Shown: in pieces, positions 16,782-25,017 of the stretch
How the letters are laid out: the number at the start of each line of letters is the position of its first letter
How positions within the stretch are numbered: the first letter of the stretch is position 1
Assembly (NCBI RefSeq): GCF_002803155.1
Contig: NZ_NNBP01000017.1
Location: 1-64,000 of the forward strand
Length of the DNA: 64,000 bases
Origin: Streptomyces sp. CB02959
GTDB lineage: Bacteria > Actinomycetota > Actinomycetes > Streptomycetales > Streptomycetaceae
Reading direction: 5' to 3'
Made by a program: the position numbers and the translations under genes
The notes under the pieces: generated by a model
Seen by the model: only the letters and a program-made list of their open reading frames with translations
What the model was told of the DNA's origin: nothing
The model's database searches: none

Positions 16782-17222
16782 ATGAAGCTGTCTTTCCTGG
16801 ACAAGTGGCGTAGACGCACGGACGCGGCCGGGTCGGTGCCGCTCGCCGAGTCGGTGCGCGCGGATCCCCAGAGCGTCGTCGAGCTGCTCTCCGAATGCGA
16901 GCTGCTGCGCGACCAGGCCGCCACCGCCGGGGTCGAACTCGACGACTCCGTACGGTCGTTGGAGGAACTCGACCAGCTCCAGCCGGTGTGGCGCGACGAC
17001 CCGGAGGTGCTGCCGTGGCTCGGCAACGACGCCGGGCTCTACCTCGGCACCGTCGTGGTGCGCACGGTCCCGGGCGCGGTCTGGCACGTCTGGCCGGACG
17101 GCCAGCCGGTGGTGCGGCTGGTGTCCGGCCGGGAGATCGACGTGGTGGCCGCCGGGCACGCCTGGGCCGACGACGGCGCCCCCGAGCTCTCCCAGGTCTA
17201 CGCCGAGGTCGCCGAGGACTGA
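16782..17222 (+). CDS. Conserved small cytoplasmic protein (DUF6278-like)
   Basis: A 146-residue protein without membrane segments. It has an acidic helical middle (SVVELLSECELLRDQAA) and a conserved C-terminal half (WLGNDAGLYLGTVVVRTVPGAVWHVWPDG...). From memory it matches the Streptomyces DUF6278 family found beside exonuclease III; the family name was not checked. Function unknown. It lies 122 bp after xthA with no obvious ribosome binding site. The upstream gap is extremely GC-rich and may hold a terminator. Confidence 0.8.
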   Translation: MKLSFLDKWRRRTDAAGSVPLAESVRADPQSVVELLSECELLRDQAATAGVELDDSVRSLEELDQLQPVWRDDPEVLPWLGNDAGLYLGTVVVRTVPGAVWHVWPDGQPVVRLVSGREIDVVAAGHAWADDGAPELSQVYAEVAED

Positions 17223-17331
17223 CGCACCGGTCCGATCGGCCCGACGCCGCGCGTGTCATCGGCGAAGTGCCCCATTCGTACGGGTAGGTTGCGGTCTCTC
17301 CGCGGTACGGATGAGAGGGGCGGGCCGGTCC

Positions 17332-18075
17332 ATGGCGGATGACGCGCTGATCGAGCTGCGCGGGGTCAACAAGCACTACGGGCCGTTGCACGTCCTCCAG
17401 GACATCGACCTCACCGTCGGCCGCGGCGAGGTCGTGGTGGTCATCGGCCCCTCCGGATCCGGCAAGTCGACCCTGTGCCGGACCATCAACCGCCTGGAGA
17501 CCATCGAATCGGGCGTGATCCTGATCGACGGCGTGCCGCTGCCCCAGGAGGGCCGGGCGCTGGCCGGGCTGCGCGCCGACGTCGGCATGGTCTTCCAGTC
17601 GTTCAACCTCTTCGCGCACCGGACCGTGCTGGACAACGTGGCGCTGGCGCCGGTGAAGGTCCGCAGGCAGCGGAGACAGGACGCGGAACGGCGGGCCCGC
17701 GAACTCCTCGACCGGGTCGGCCTCGCCGCCCACGCGGAGAAGTACCCGGCACAGCTCTCCGGCGGTCAGCAGCAGCGCGTCGCCATCGCCCGCGCTCTCG
17801 CCATGGATCCCAAGGCGCTGCTCTTCGACGAGCCCACCTCCGCCCTCGACCCCGAGATGATCAACGAGGTGCTGGAGGTGATGCGGCAGCTCGCCCGGGA
17901 CGGTATGACGATGGTCGTGGTCACCCACGAGATGGGCTTCGCCCGCTACGCCGCCCACCGCGTGGTGTTCATGGCCGACGGCCGGATCATCGAGGACCGC
18001 ACCCCGGAGGAGTTCTTCACCGCGCCGCGCAGTGCGCGCGCCAAGGACTTCCTCGCCAAGATCCTCAAGCACTGA
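17332..18075 (+). CDS. Glutamate-type amino-acid ABC transporter ATPase
   Basis: A 247-residue ABC ATPase of the polar amino acid (PAAT) family. Walker A GPSGSGKST is at 39-47, the Q-loop in VFQSFNLFAH, signature LSGGQQQR, Walker B ALLFDEPTSALDPE and the switch His in VVTHEMGFA. It matches GluA of the corynebacterial/streptomycete gluABCD system. ATG 17332 follows GAGAGGGG; an in-frame ATG at 17311 has no such site. It is the first gene of a four-gene importer operon. Confidence 0.93.
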   Translation: MADDALIELRGVNKHYGPLHVLQDIDLTVGRGEVVVVIGPSGSGKSTLCRTINRLETIESGVILIDGVPLPQEGRALAGLRADVGMVFQSFNLFAHRTVLDNVALAPVKVRRQRRQDAERRARELLDRVGLAAHAEKYPAQLSGGQQQRVAIARALAMDPKALLFDEPTSALDPEMINEVLEVMRQLARDGMTMVVVTHEMGFARYAAHRVVFMADGRIIEDRTPEEFFTAPRSARAKDFLAKILKH

Positions 18076-18088
18076 ACGGGGCGCCGCG

Positions 18089-19027
18089 ATGCCGCACCCT
18101 CCCACCCCGCCGTCCCGTCGCCGCCGGGCCCTGTTCGGCGTGCTCCTGCCGGCCCTCCTCGCGCTGGCCGCGGTGGCCTGCGGCCGGCCCGGCAGCCCAC
18201 CCGTCAAGGGCCCCAAGGCCGCGGACCTGCCCAGTTATCCGGTGGCCAAGAACTTCTCGCTGCCCGAGTCGCCGACCTGGACGGCCGCCAAGCGCCGCGG
18301 CCGCCTCGTCATCGGCGTCAAGGAGGACCAGCCCTTCCTCGGCGAACGGGACCCGGCCAGCGGGGCGTACAGCGGTTTCGACATCGAGATCGCCAAGATG
18401 ACGGCGGCCGCGCTCGGCTTCCCCGAGCACGCCGTGACGTTCCGCACCGTCGCCTCCGCCAACCGCGAGACCGCGCTCCAGAACGGCCAGATCGACCTCT
18501 ACGTCGGCACCTACACCATCAACGCCAAGCGCAGGCGGCAGGTCGGTTTCGCCGGTCCGTACTACCTGGCCGGCCAGTCCCTCCTGGTGCGCAGCGACGA
18601 ACACGACATCCACGGCCCGCAGGACCTGGCCGGCAAGCGCGTCTGCTCGGCCGCCGGCTCCACCCCGTACCAGCGCATCGCGGCCGAGTACCCCGGGGCC
18701 GTCCTGGTCGCCTACGACACCTATTCGGTGTGTGTGGACAACCTGCTGACCTATCAGGTCGACGCGGTCACCACCGACGACGCGATCCTGCTCGGCTACG
18801 CGGCCAAGGTGCCCGACCAGCTGAAGGTCGTCGGCCCGCCGTTCTCCAAGGAGCCGTACGGCATCGGCGTGCGGCGCGACGACGACGCGCTGCGGTTCGC
18901 GGTGGACGACGCGCTCGCCGCGGCGGAGCGGAACGGCACCTGGCAGAAGGCGTACCGGGCCACGCTCGGCGTGTCCGGGGTGCCGGCGCCGAAACCGCCC
19001 CCGATCGACCGCTATCCGGCGGGTTGA
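18089..19027 (+). CDS. Glutamate-type ABC transporter binding lipoprotein
   Basis: A 312-residue family-3 solute-binding lipoprotein, with a twin-Arg-rich n-region, hydrophobic segment and lipobox AVAC (C31). The mature domain shows GRLVIGVKEDQPFLG, FDIEIAKMTAAAL and FAGPYYLAGQSLLV, matching GluB-type glutamate binding proteins. CSAAGS and VCVDNL contain two cysteines that could form the family disulfide. It begins 13 nt after the ATPase stop. It delivers the amino acid to the two permeases encoded next. Confidence 0.92.
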   Translation: MPHPPTPPSRRRRALFGVLLPALLALAAVACGRPGSPPVKGPKAADLPSYPVAKNFSLPESPTWTAAKRRGRLVIGVKEDQPFLGERDPASGAYSGFDIEIAKMTAAALGFPEHAVTFRTVASANRETALQNGQIDLYVGTYTINAKRRRQVGFAGPYYLAGQSLLVRSDEHDIHGPQDLAGKRVCSAAGSTPYQRIAAEYPGAVLVAYDTYSVCVDNLLTYQVDAVTTDDAILLGYAAKVPDQLKVVGPPFSKEPYGIGVRRDDDALRFAVDDALAAAERNGTWQKAYRATLGVSGVPAPKPPPIDRYPAG

Positions 19028-19106
19028 GCACCCGCGCGGCGCGGGACCGCGCGGCCGGAACGCCCGGACGACCCGGAACGACCAGGAACTGGAGCAGCGC
19101 CGCGCC

Positions 19107-19751
19107 ATGAACGTTCTCCTCGACAACCTCTCCCTCTACGGGCGCGGTCTGCTGGGCACCGTGGAACTGACCGTCTACGCCGCCCTGCTCGCCCTCGCCC
19201 TCGGCTTCCTCACGGCGGCCTTCCGGGTCGCGCCGGTCCGCTCGCTGCGGGTCTTCGGCACGGCCTGGGTGACGGTGCTGCGCAACACCCCGCTGACGCT
19301 GCTGTTCTTCGCGGTGCTGCTGGGGCTGCCGCGCTTCGGCCTGGTGCTGCCCTTCACCGTCTTCGCAGTGCTGGCGCTGGGCTGCTACACCTCCGCGTTC
19401 ATCTGCGAGGCGGTGCGCGCCGGTATCAACACCGTGCCGGCCGGGCAGGGCGAGGCGGCCCGCAGCCTGGGCATGACCTTCCGACAGACGCTCGCCCTGG
19501 TGGTGCTGCCGCAGGCGTTCCGCTCGGTCATCCCGCCGATCGGCTCGACGCTGATCGCGCTCGCCAAGAACTCCGCGATCGCCGGGTCGTTCAGCGTCGT
19601 CGAACTCCTCGGCGTCTACAAACCGCTCAACGAAATGGGCTACGGCATCATCTGGTCCTTCGTCTGGATCGCGGTCGGCTACCTCCTCGTGACCCTGACC
19701 ATCAGCGCGCTCTTCAACGCGCTGGAGAAGCGCTACGGAGTCGCCCGATGA
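19107..19751 (+). CDS. Glutamate-type ABC transporter permease 1
   Basis: A 214-residue HisM/GluC-type permease with about five transmembrane segments. The EAA coupling loop reads QGEAARSLGMTFRQTLALVVLPQA. It ends in ATGA overlap with permease 2. With that protein it forms the heterodimeric membrane channel of the importer. Confidence 0.92.
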   Translation: MNVLLDNLSLYGRGLLGTVELTVYAALLALALGFLTAAFRVAPVRSLRVFGTAWVTVLRNTPLTLLFFAVLLGLPRFGLVLPFTVFAVLALGCYTSAFICEAVRAGINTVPAGQGEAARSLGMTFRQTLALVVLPQAFRSVIPPIGSTLIALAKNSAIAGSFSVVELLGVYKPLNEMGYGIIWSFVWIAVGYLLVTLTISALFNALEKRYGVAR

Positions 19752-20611
19752 CCACCGTCCTCTACGACCTGCCGGGCCCGCGGACCCGGCGCCGGCACCG
19801 GTACTTCGGGCTCGCCGGGACGGTGGTGCTGCTCGCCCTGGCCGGCTGGACGCTGACCCTCCTCTTCCGCACCCACCAGTTCACCGCGGCGAAGTGGACC
19901 GCCTTCACCTACCAGGGTATCCAGGAGCTGCTGCTCACCGGACTGGGCAACACCCTGCGGGCGTTCGGGCTGGCGGCGGCGGGGTCGCTGCTGCTGGGCG
20001 GGGTGCTGGCGGCCGGGCGGCTCTCCGCGCACCGGCCCCTGCGGTGGGTGTGCACCCTGCTGGTGGAGTTCTTCCGGGCCATGCCGGTGCTGGTGATGAT
20101 CTTCTTCATCTACGTCGCGCTGCACGCGGAACCACTGGTGGCCCTGGTCAGCGGCCTGACGCTGTACAACGGCTCGGTGCTGGCCGAGGTCTTCCGCTCG
20201 GGAGTCGGCGCCGTCGAGCGCGGCCAGGGCGAGGCCGCGTACGCGCTGGGGATGCGCAAGACCCAGGTGATGGTGCACGTGCTGGCGCCGCAGGCGGTCC
20301 GGACGATGCTGCCGGCGATCATCTCCCAGCTGGTGGTCGCCCTGAAGGACACCTCGCTCGGCTTCCTCATCACCTACGAGGAGTTCCTGCACGCGGGCAA
20401 GCTCATCGCGTCCAACCTCGACTACGACCTGCCGTTCATCCCCGTCGTCATGATCGTCTCACCGATCTACATCGGGATGTGCATGCTGCTGTCCTGGCTG
20501 GCCACCTGGGCCGCCCGGCGGCAGCGGCGCAATCCCAGGGTCGAGGCGGGCGAGGTGGCCGCCCCGGAGCCGGCGACGCTCCGAGCGGAGGACCACCGGG
20601 CGCGGGGCTGA
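19748..20611 (+). CDS. Glutamate-type ABC transporter permease 2
   Basis: A 287-residue GluD-type permease. A first transmembrane helix at about 24-40 is followed by a periplasmic stretch and the typical five-helix core. The EAA loop reads QGEAAYALGMRKTQVMVHVLAPQA. The charged, proline-rich C-terminus (about residues 257-287) is cytoplasmic. It overlaps permease 1 by 4 nt and is followed at once by a strong terminator. The stop codon lies within a 16-bp tandem duplication. Confidence 0.92.
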   Translation: MTTVLYDLPGPRTRRRHRYFGLAGTVVLLALAGWTLTLLFRTHQFTAAKWTAFTYQGIQELLLTGLGNTLRAFGLAAAGSLLLGGVLAAGRLSAHRPLRWVCTLLVEFFRAMPVLVMIFFIYVALHAEPLVALVSGLTLYNGSVLAEVFRSGVGAVERGQGEAAYALGMRKTQVMVHVLAPQAVRTMLPAIISQLVVALKDTSLGFLITYEEFLHAGKLIASNLDYDLPFIPVVMIVSPIYIGMCMLLSWLATWAARRQRRNPRVEAGEVAAPEPATLRAEDHRARG

Positions 20612-20635
20612 ACGGGCGCGGGGCTGAACGGGCGC
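20604..20635 (+). repeat. 16-bp tandem duplication across the permease stop codon
   Basis: The unit GGGGCTGAACGGGCGC occurs twice head to tail (20604-20619, 20620-20635). The first copy carries the permease TGA and the second forms one arm of the terminator. Confidence 0.85.
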
Positions 20636-20655
20636 CGCCGGGCGGCCCGTTCAGC
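20623..20655 (+). terminator. Terminator of the glutamate importer operon
   Basis: An 11-bp perfect stem GCTGAACGGGC / GCCCGTTCAGC (20623-20633 with 20645-20655) begins 12 nt past the last stop codon. It may also serve the convergent PPOX gene. Confidence 0.75.
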
Positions 20656-20699
20656 GGATCCGGCGGGTTCCGGGCGCGCTCCCGGGGACGGGAGGGGCG

Positions 20700-21155
20700 T
20701 CAGACCCGCCAGACGCCGTCCCGCATCAGCTCCCGCCCGGCCAGTTCGTTCTCCTCGCGCCAGACCAGCAGCCGGTGCGGGGTGAAACGGAGGAAGACCC
20801 ACGGAGCGCGGCCGCGCGGGTTCCAGCCGAGCTTGACGGCCAGCGCGTCCGACGCGTCCAGCGGCAGGGCGTCGTTGGCCAGCACCTCCACGGTGCAGTC
20901 GGCGAGCACCACGTCCCGGGTGGTCCCCAGCGCCACCCGGCTCTCCCCGCGGGCGGCGAGGTTGCGGGCGGTGGGGTTGCTGCCCTTGGTGGACATCACC
21001 AGGCGCTCGCGGTGCCAGACGAACGACAGCGGCACCAGGGTGGGCGTGCCGTCGGCGGAGGCGGACGAGATCCAGGCGTCCTCTTCCGTCTGCAGCAGCC
21101 GGAGAGTGTCCCGTTTGCGTTGTGCGGCGTCGCGTGGTGGGGGAAGGGGTCTCAT
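20700..21155 (-). CDS. Pyridoxamine 5'-phosphate oxidase-family (PPOX) flavoprotein
   Basis: A 151-residue split-barrel protein of the PNPOx-like/F420 class. EDAWISSASADGTPTLVPLSFVWHRERLVMST is the usual first half, and RFTPHRLLVWREENELAGRE closes the domain. Such proteins use FMN or F420 and include F420-dependent reductases and heme oxygenase-like members. The ATG at 21155 has no clear Shine-Dalgarno; TACGCT 7 nt upstream could be the -10 of a leaderless transcript. Cofactor and substrate are not decided by the sequence. Confidence 0.85.
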   Translation of the reverse strand: MRPLPPPRDAAQRKRDTLRLLQTEEDAWISSASADGTPTLVPLSFVWHRERLVMSTKGSNPTARNLAARGESRVALGTTRDVVLADCTVEVLANDALPLDASDALAVKLGWNPRGRAPWVFLRFTPHRLLVWREENELAGRELMRDGVWRV

Positions 21156-21244
21156 GGCCGGGAGCGTAACGAGCCTGCCCCGCCCGCCGCTTCGGGCGGG
21201 AGCCGTAGGGCGGCGGTCGTAGGTCCGCACCGCCGCCCTACGGC

Positions 21245-22852
21245 TCAGTCGCGGACCGGCACCGACACGTACGACGGGTCGTGTGCCGGGGAGGAGAACG
21301 ACAGGTGGGCGCCGGCGGGGTTCTGGGCGATGTAGAGCGGGTCGACGGTGTCCACGACCACCGCGAGCCGGTGCCCGGCGGGCACGTCGTAGGCGGTGGC
21401 GAAGAGGTCCAGGTCGACGCCGAACGGCCGGCCCGGGGCCTTGCCGTGGAAGGTGAACGGCGCGTGGGTGACCAGTTTGCCCAGGCCGAGCGGGCCGACG
21501 TCGTAGAGGTAGGCGATGGCGGTGCCGCTGGTGGCGGTGGGGGTCACGGTGGTGTGCAGGCGGGTGGTGCCGCGCACCCGCTGCCCGCTCTCGTACGGCG
21601 CGGACTGCCAGACGGCGGCGACCGAGCGCGGCAGCAGCGGGATGGAGGCCATCGGCGGCAGCCGGAGGAACTGGTCCAGCATGCTGGAGAGGAAGATCAG
21701 GCCGCCGTCGGCGCCGGAGTCGATCCCGGTGCGGATGCGCTGGGTGCCGCCCAGGGCGATCCGGCGGTGTGCGGAGGGGACGTCCTGCCAGCTCTTGTAG
21801 CCCTCGTAGGCGCCGGTGGAACGGGACTTGAGGAGGACCGGGGACTCGCGGTCGATGCCGTTGTCCGCGCCCTGGAGGTAGTGGTCGAACCAGCGCTTGG
21901 TGTCGTTCCAGGTGTCGTCGGGCAGTCCGAGCAGGCCCAGTCCCTCGGCGGTGGCGTGGTCGCCGGGGCGGAACTCCAGCCGCTTGGGGCCCTTGAGCTT
22001 CTCGAAGAACGCCGCGTACTGGTCGGGCGGGAAGAGGGAGTCGCCCCAGGCGTTGCCGAGCAGGATCGCCGCCCCGTTGGCGTTGATCCGGTCGACGTAG
22101 GTGGCCGGGGAGCGCTTCCGGCCCCACGCGATCATGTCCTTCTCCTTGGACATGTCGGCGCTGAGGAAGTCCTTGAGGATCCGCTGGAGTTCGGGGCTGG
22201 GCCGCCCGGTCAGCGCGCCCAGGCCGCCGAGCGTGGCCGCGGCCTGGAGGTGCGGGGTGCGGCCGCTGTAGATCGAGCCGATCAGGTCGGCCCAGCCGCT
22301 GAGTGCCGCGACCACCTTGATCCGCTTGTCGGACGCGGCGGCCAGCAGGCTGATCCCGGCGCCGTAGGAGACGCCGGCCATACCGACCTTGTGGGGGTCG
22401 GCGGGGGTGTGCGCCAGCGCCCAGTCGACGACCTTGGAGGCGTCGGCGACGTCCTGCGGCCCGGCGGTCTCTATCTGCCCGCCCGACTGCCAGAAGCCGC
22501 GTGAGTTGTAGCCGACCACGACGTAACCGGCCCCGGCCAGCTTGCGGGCCTGCGCCAGGTATTCGACCTGGGGCATCGCCCAGCTGGTGGGCAGCACGAT
22601 CAGCGGGTGACGCCGGTTGCCGTCGGCGCCGGCCGGGGTGAAGACGTTCGCCTTGAGGGTGATTCCGCCCGCGCCGGTGATGTCGACGAACCGCAGGGTG
22701 GGGGAGTCCGCGGCCGCCGGCCGGGCGGCGGCCGCGCCGCGGGCGGGGGCGGGCGCGGCGCTCGCCGGGGCGCCGGTGAGGACCGTGGTGGCGAGCACCG
22801 CCGCGGAGACGGTGCCGATCGCGGCGCGCAGAGTGGTGCGGGAGGGCGTCAT
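21245..22852 (-). CDS. Secreted CocE/NonD-type (S15) alpha/beta hydrolase
   Basis: A 535-residue secreted protein with a signal peptide (1-~32, ASA cleavage) and Ala-rich linker. The catalytic X-Pro dipeptidyl-peptidase-type domain has the nucleophile elbow AGVSYGAG (S162) and oxyanion region PTSWAMP. The acid and His are likely in the GDSLFPPDQ and PGDHATAEG regions. The C-terminal jelly-roll runs from ~390. Relatives are cocaine esterase, X-Pro peptidases and lipolytic hydrolases. It is divergent from a methyltransferase across a region full of GGTAA half-sites. The substrate is not predictable. Confidence 0.88.
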   Translation of the reverse strand: MTPSRTTLRAAIGTVSAAVLATTVLTGAPASAAPAPARGAAAARPAAADSPTLRFVDITGAGGITLKANVFTPAGADGNRRHPLIVLPTSWAMPQVEYLAQARKLAGAGYVVVGYNSRGFWQSGGQIETAGPQDVADASKVVDWALAHTPADPHKVGMAGVSYGAGISLLAAASDKRIKVVAALSGWADLIGSIYSGRTPHLQAAATLGGLGALTGRPSPELQRILKDFLSADMSKEKDMIAWGRKRSPATYVDRINANGAAILLGNAWGDSLFPPDQYAAFFEKLKGPKRLEFRPGDHATAEGLGLLGLPDDTWNDTKRWFDHYLQGADNGIDRESPVLLKSRSTGAYEGYKSWQDVPSAHRRIALGGTQRIRTGIDSGADGGLIFLSSMLDQFLRLPPMASIPLLPRSVAAVWQSAPYESGQRVRGTTRLHTTVTPTATSGTAIAYLYDVGPLGLGKLVTHAPFTFHGKAPGRPFGVDLDLFATAYDVPAGHRLAVVVDTVDPLYIAQNPAGAHLSFSSPAHDPSYVSVPVRD

Positions 22853-22945
22853 CTTCTGCTCCAGATCTCGACGCGAGCCGCACGGGACGCTGTCCTGGGG
22901 ACTTCAAGGACAGGAGGGGCGCCCGGCGGCTCGTTGTGACTGGAG

Positions 22946-23000
22946 GGTAAGGTCCACCGCTTACCTCTGGTAACCCGTCAGTAGGTTACGGCTGGGTAAC
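22946..23000. promoter_or_regulatory. Array of GGTAA-type half-sites between divergent genes
   Basis: Two inverted repeats with identical 8-bp spacers: GGTAAG-N8-CTTACC (22946-22965) and GTAACC-N8-GGTTAC (22970-22989). A fifth half-site, GGGTAAC, follows at 22994-23000. It lies between the S15 hydrolase (start 22852) and the methyltransferase (start 23091). The five half-sites suggest cooperative binding of a dimeric regulator. No regulator gene is adjacent. Confidence 0.5.
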
Positions 23001-23090
23001 ACCAGGGTGAGCGCGGAGAGTTCGGCGCGGTCCGGGACGTTGGCGGAGTGCACGTTACGGAACGAGGCGCAGGGGAAAGGCGGGACGAGC

Positions 23091-23945
23091 GTGACGGACG
23101 CGGGGGAGGGGCGGGGCCCCGAGGCGGCGCAGACGCCGTTCGATGCCAGTGAGCGACGGGCCTGGGCCGGCCGGGCCGCGGCATACGCGGCGGGGTTCGG
23201 CCGGCTGTGCGCGTATACGGTGCCGCGGCTGCTGGACGCCGCCGGTGTCACCGGGGGCACCCGGGTGCTGGACGTCGGCACCGGCACCGGCACCGCCGCG
23301 GCGGCGGCCTGCGCCCGCGGGGCCCGGGTGACCGCCGTCGACGCCGAACCCGACATGGTGCGCAGCGCCGCGGCCGCCGCCCCCGGGGCCGCCGTCCAGG
23401 TCGCCGCGCTCCCCCGACTCCCCTTCCTCGACGGCGCGTTCGACGCCGCCGTCGGCAACTTCGTGCTCAACCACGTCGGGCGGCCCGGCGCGGCCCTCGC
23501 CGAGCTGCGCCGGGTGACCCGGCCGGGCGGCCGGATCGCGCTGACCATCTGGTCCGCACCGCCCGCACCGGGCCAGGCGCTCCTCGGCCGCGCGGTACGG
23601 GCGGCCGGTGTGCCCCGGCCGCCGGACATCCCCGCCCTCGCGCCCGAGGACGACTTCCCGCGCACCGAGGACGGCCTCGCCGAGCTGCTGCGCACCGCCG
23701 GCCGGCTGACCGGGGTGCGGTGCGCCACGGTGTCCTGGGAGCACCGCACCACACCGGAGGAATGGTGGCGCGGCCCGGCGGCCGGTGTGGCGACCATCGG
23801 CCGGGTCGTCACCTCCCAGGGGCCCGCGACCGCGGAGCGGATCAGACGCCATTTCGTCGACCTGGCCACGGAGTTCACCGCACCGGACGGGCAACTGGTG
23901 CTGCCGCACGCGGCGTTGCTGGCGTCCGGGCGGGTCGGCGCGTAG
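23091..23945 (+). CDS. Class I SAM-dependent methyltransferase
   Basis: A 284-residue Rossmann-fold methyltransferase (methyltransf_11/UbiE-like). Motif I LDVGTGTGTAA is at 60-70, the acidic residue after beta-2 in TAVDAEPDMVR, and motif post-I FDAAVGNFVLNHV. GTG 23091 was chosen because AGGGGAAAGG lies ~10 nt upstream; a GTG at 23007 lies closer to the operator-like array. The substrate is unknown. Confidence 0.87.
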   Translation: MTDAGEGRGPEAAQTPFDASERRAWAGRAAAYAAGFGRLCAYTVPRLLDAAGVTGGTRVLDVGTGTGTAAAAACARGARVTAVDAEPDMVRSAAAAAPGAAVQVAALPRLPFLDGAFDAAVGNFVLNHVGRPGAALAELRRVTRPGGRIALTIWSAPPAPGQALLGRAVRAAGVPRPPDIPALAPEDDFPRTEDGLAELLRTAGRLTGVRCATVSWEHRTTPEEWWRGPAAGVATIGRVVTSQGPATAERIRRHFVDLATEFTAPDGQLVLPHAALLASGRVGA

Positions 23946-24060
23946 TCGGGGCGCGGGCCGTGGCCCGCGCCGATCGCCGGTCGGCCGGGCGTCCGCGGGC
24001 GCCGGCGCGGTGCGGCGCGGGCGGAGGGGTGGGGGCCGCGGCCCGCCCGCCGGGTCGCGC

Positions 24061-24885
24061 TCAGCCCGCCGAGTCGTGCTCAGCCGGGTCCGGCAGTGTG
24101 CTCAGGAAGTCCGCCAGCGCCGCGTTGAACTCCTCCGGGCGCTCCAGGTTCGGCATGTGACCGGCGTTCTGAATGACCTTCAGATCCGCGCCGGGCACCG
24201 CCTCGTGGATCAGCCGGGCGTCGGCGACCGGGGTGAACTCGTCCTCGGCGCCCACCACGACCAGGGTGGGCACCGTGATCCGCGGCAGCAGCCCGGTGTA
24301 GTCCCGCCGCTCCGCCCGGCCGCGCAGGGCGGCCGCGGCGCCCTCGGGGGAGGCGTTCCGCATCATCCCCAGGACGTGCTCGGCGACCGCCGGCAGCGCC
24401 GTGACGTTGGCCGCCGAGATCATCTTGGGCAGCACCTCCTGCGCGTACCCGGCCATCCCCTCGGTCAGCAGCCGCTGCGCGGTGCGCAGGCGCACCGCCC
24501 GGCCCTCCTCGGTGTCCGCCGCCGCGAAGGTGTCGGCGAGCAGCAACGCCCGGATCCGCTCCGGGAACTGCCGGTAGCACTCCATGACGATCTGCCCGCC
24601 CATCGACAGCCCGCCCAGTACGCAGCGCTCGATGCCGAGCCGGTCGAGCAGGCCGGCCACGTCCCGGGCGAAGGTCTCCAGCGGGGTCTTGCCGGGCACC
24701 ACCGAACTGCCGCCGTAGCCGCGGAGGTCCGCTGCGATCACCCGCATTCCGGCGCGGCTGAAGTGCGTGATCTGCGGGCGCCACATGGAGCGGTCGAAGG
24801 GGTGCCCGTGGACGAGCACCAGCGGCTCGCCGCTGCCCTCGTCCTCGTACTCCACCGTGATCCCGTCATATTGCACCGATGCCAT
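24061..24885 (-). CDS. Alpha/beta hydrolase
   Basis: A 274-residue alpha/beta hydrolase of the PcaD/BioH/haloperoxidase type. HGHPFD forms the oxyanion region (26-31), the nucleophile elbow is GLSMGG (S94), the acid Asp is in GAEDEFTP and the His in NAGHMPN. The ATG at 24885 follows GAGAGGTG. It is divergent from a MocR-type PLP regulator, whose operator repeats overlap the -35 box of this gene, so the hydrolase is probably its target. Likely substrates are small esters or lactones. Confidence 0.9.
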   Translation of the reverse strand: MASVQYDGITVEYEDEGSGEPLVLVHGHPFDRSMWRPQITHFSRAGMRVIAADLRGYGGSSVVPGKTPLETFARDVAGLLDRLGIERCVLGGLSMGGQIVMECYRQFPERIRALLLADTFAAADTEEGRAVRLRTAQRLLTEGMAGYAQEVLPKMISAANVTALPAVAEHVLGMMRNASPEGAAAALRGRAERRDYTGLLPRITVPTLVVVGAEDEFTPVADARLIHEAVPGADLKVIQNAGHMPNLERPEEFNAALADFLSTLPDPAEHDSAG

Positions 24886-24945
24886 GACACACCTCTCCCA
24901 GCCGCACTACCTGCGGCCCTGCTGCACAAGGGGGTTGACGGATCG

Positions 24946-24998
24946 ATGCTATGAGGGGCATTGTCTCGGCACAATAGGAATAATGTGCTCGGTGCAAT
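24946..24998. promoter_or_regulatory. Hydrolase promoter and MocR-type direct-repeat operator
   Basis: On the minus strand, -35 TTGTGC (24970-24975), a 17-bp spacer and -10 TAGCAT (24946-24951) drive the hydrolase. On the plus strand, two 10-bp repeats, TCGGCACAAT (24966-24975) and TCGGTGCAAT (24989-24998), lie 23 bp apart, and the first covers that -35. ATTGT-N6-ACAAT at 24960-24975 is an added inverted repeat. Paired direct repeats are usual for MocR/PdxR regulators. Confidence 0.6.
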
Positions 24999-25017
24999 GT
25001 GGGGGAGGGGAGCGCAT

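Noticed and set aside
15049..18216. A 1055-codon open frame on the minus strand
   Set aside because: It lies opposite several well-supported genes (MBL hydrolase, exonuclease III, ABC ATPase), has no family match and is a product of the high GC content.
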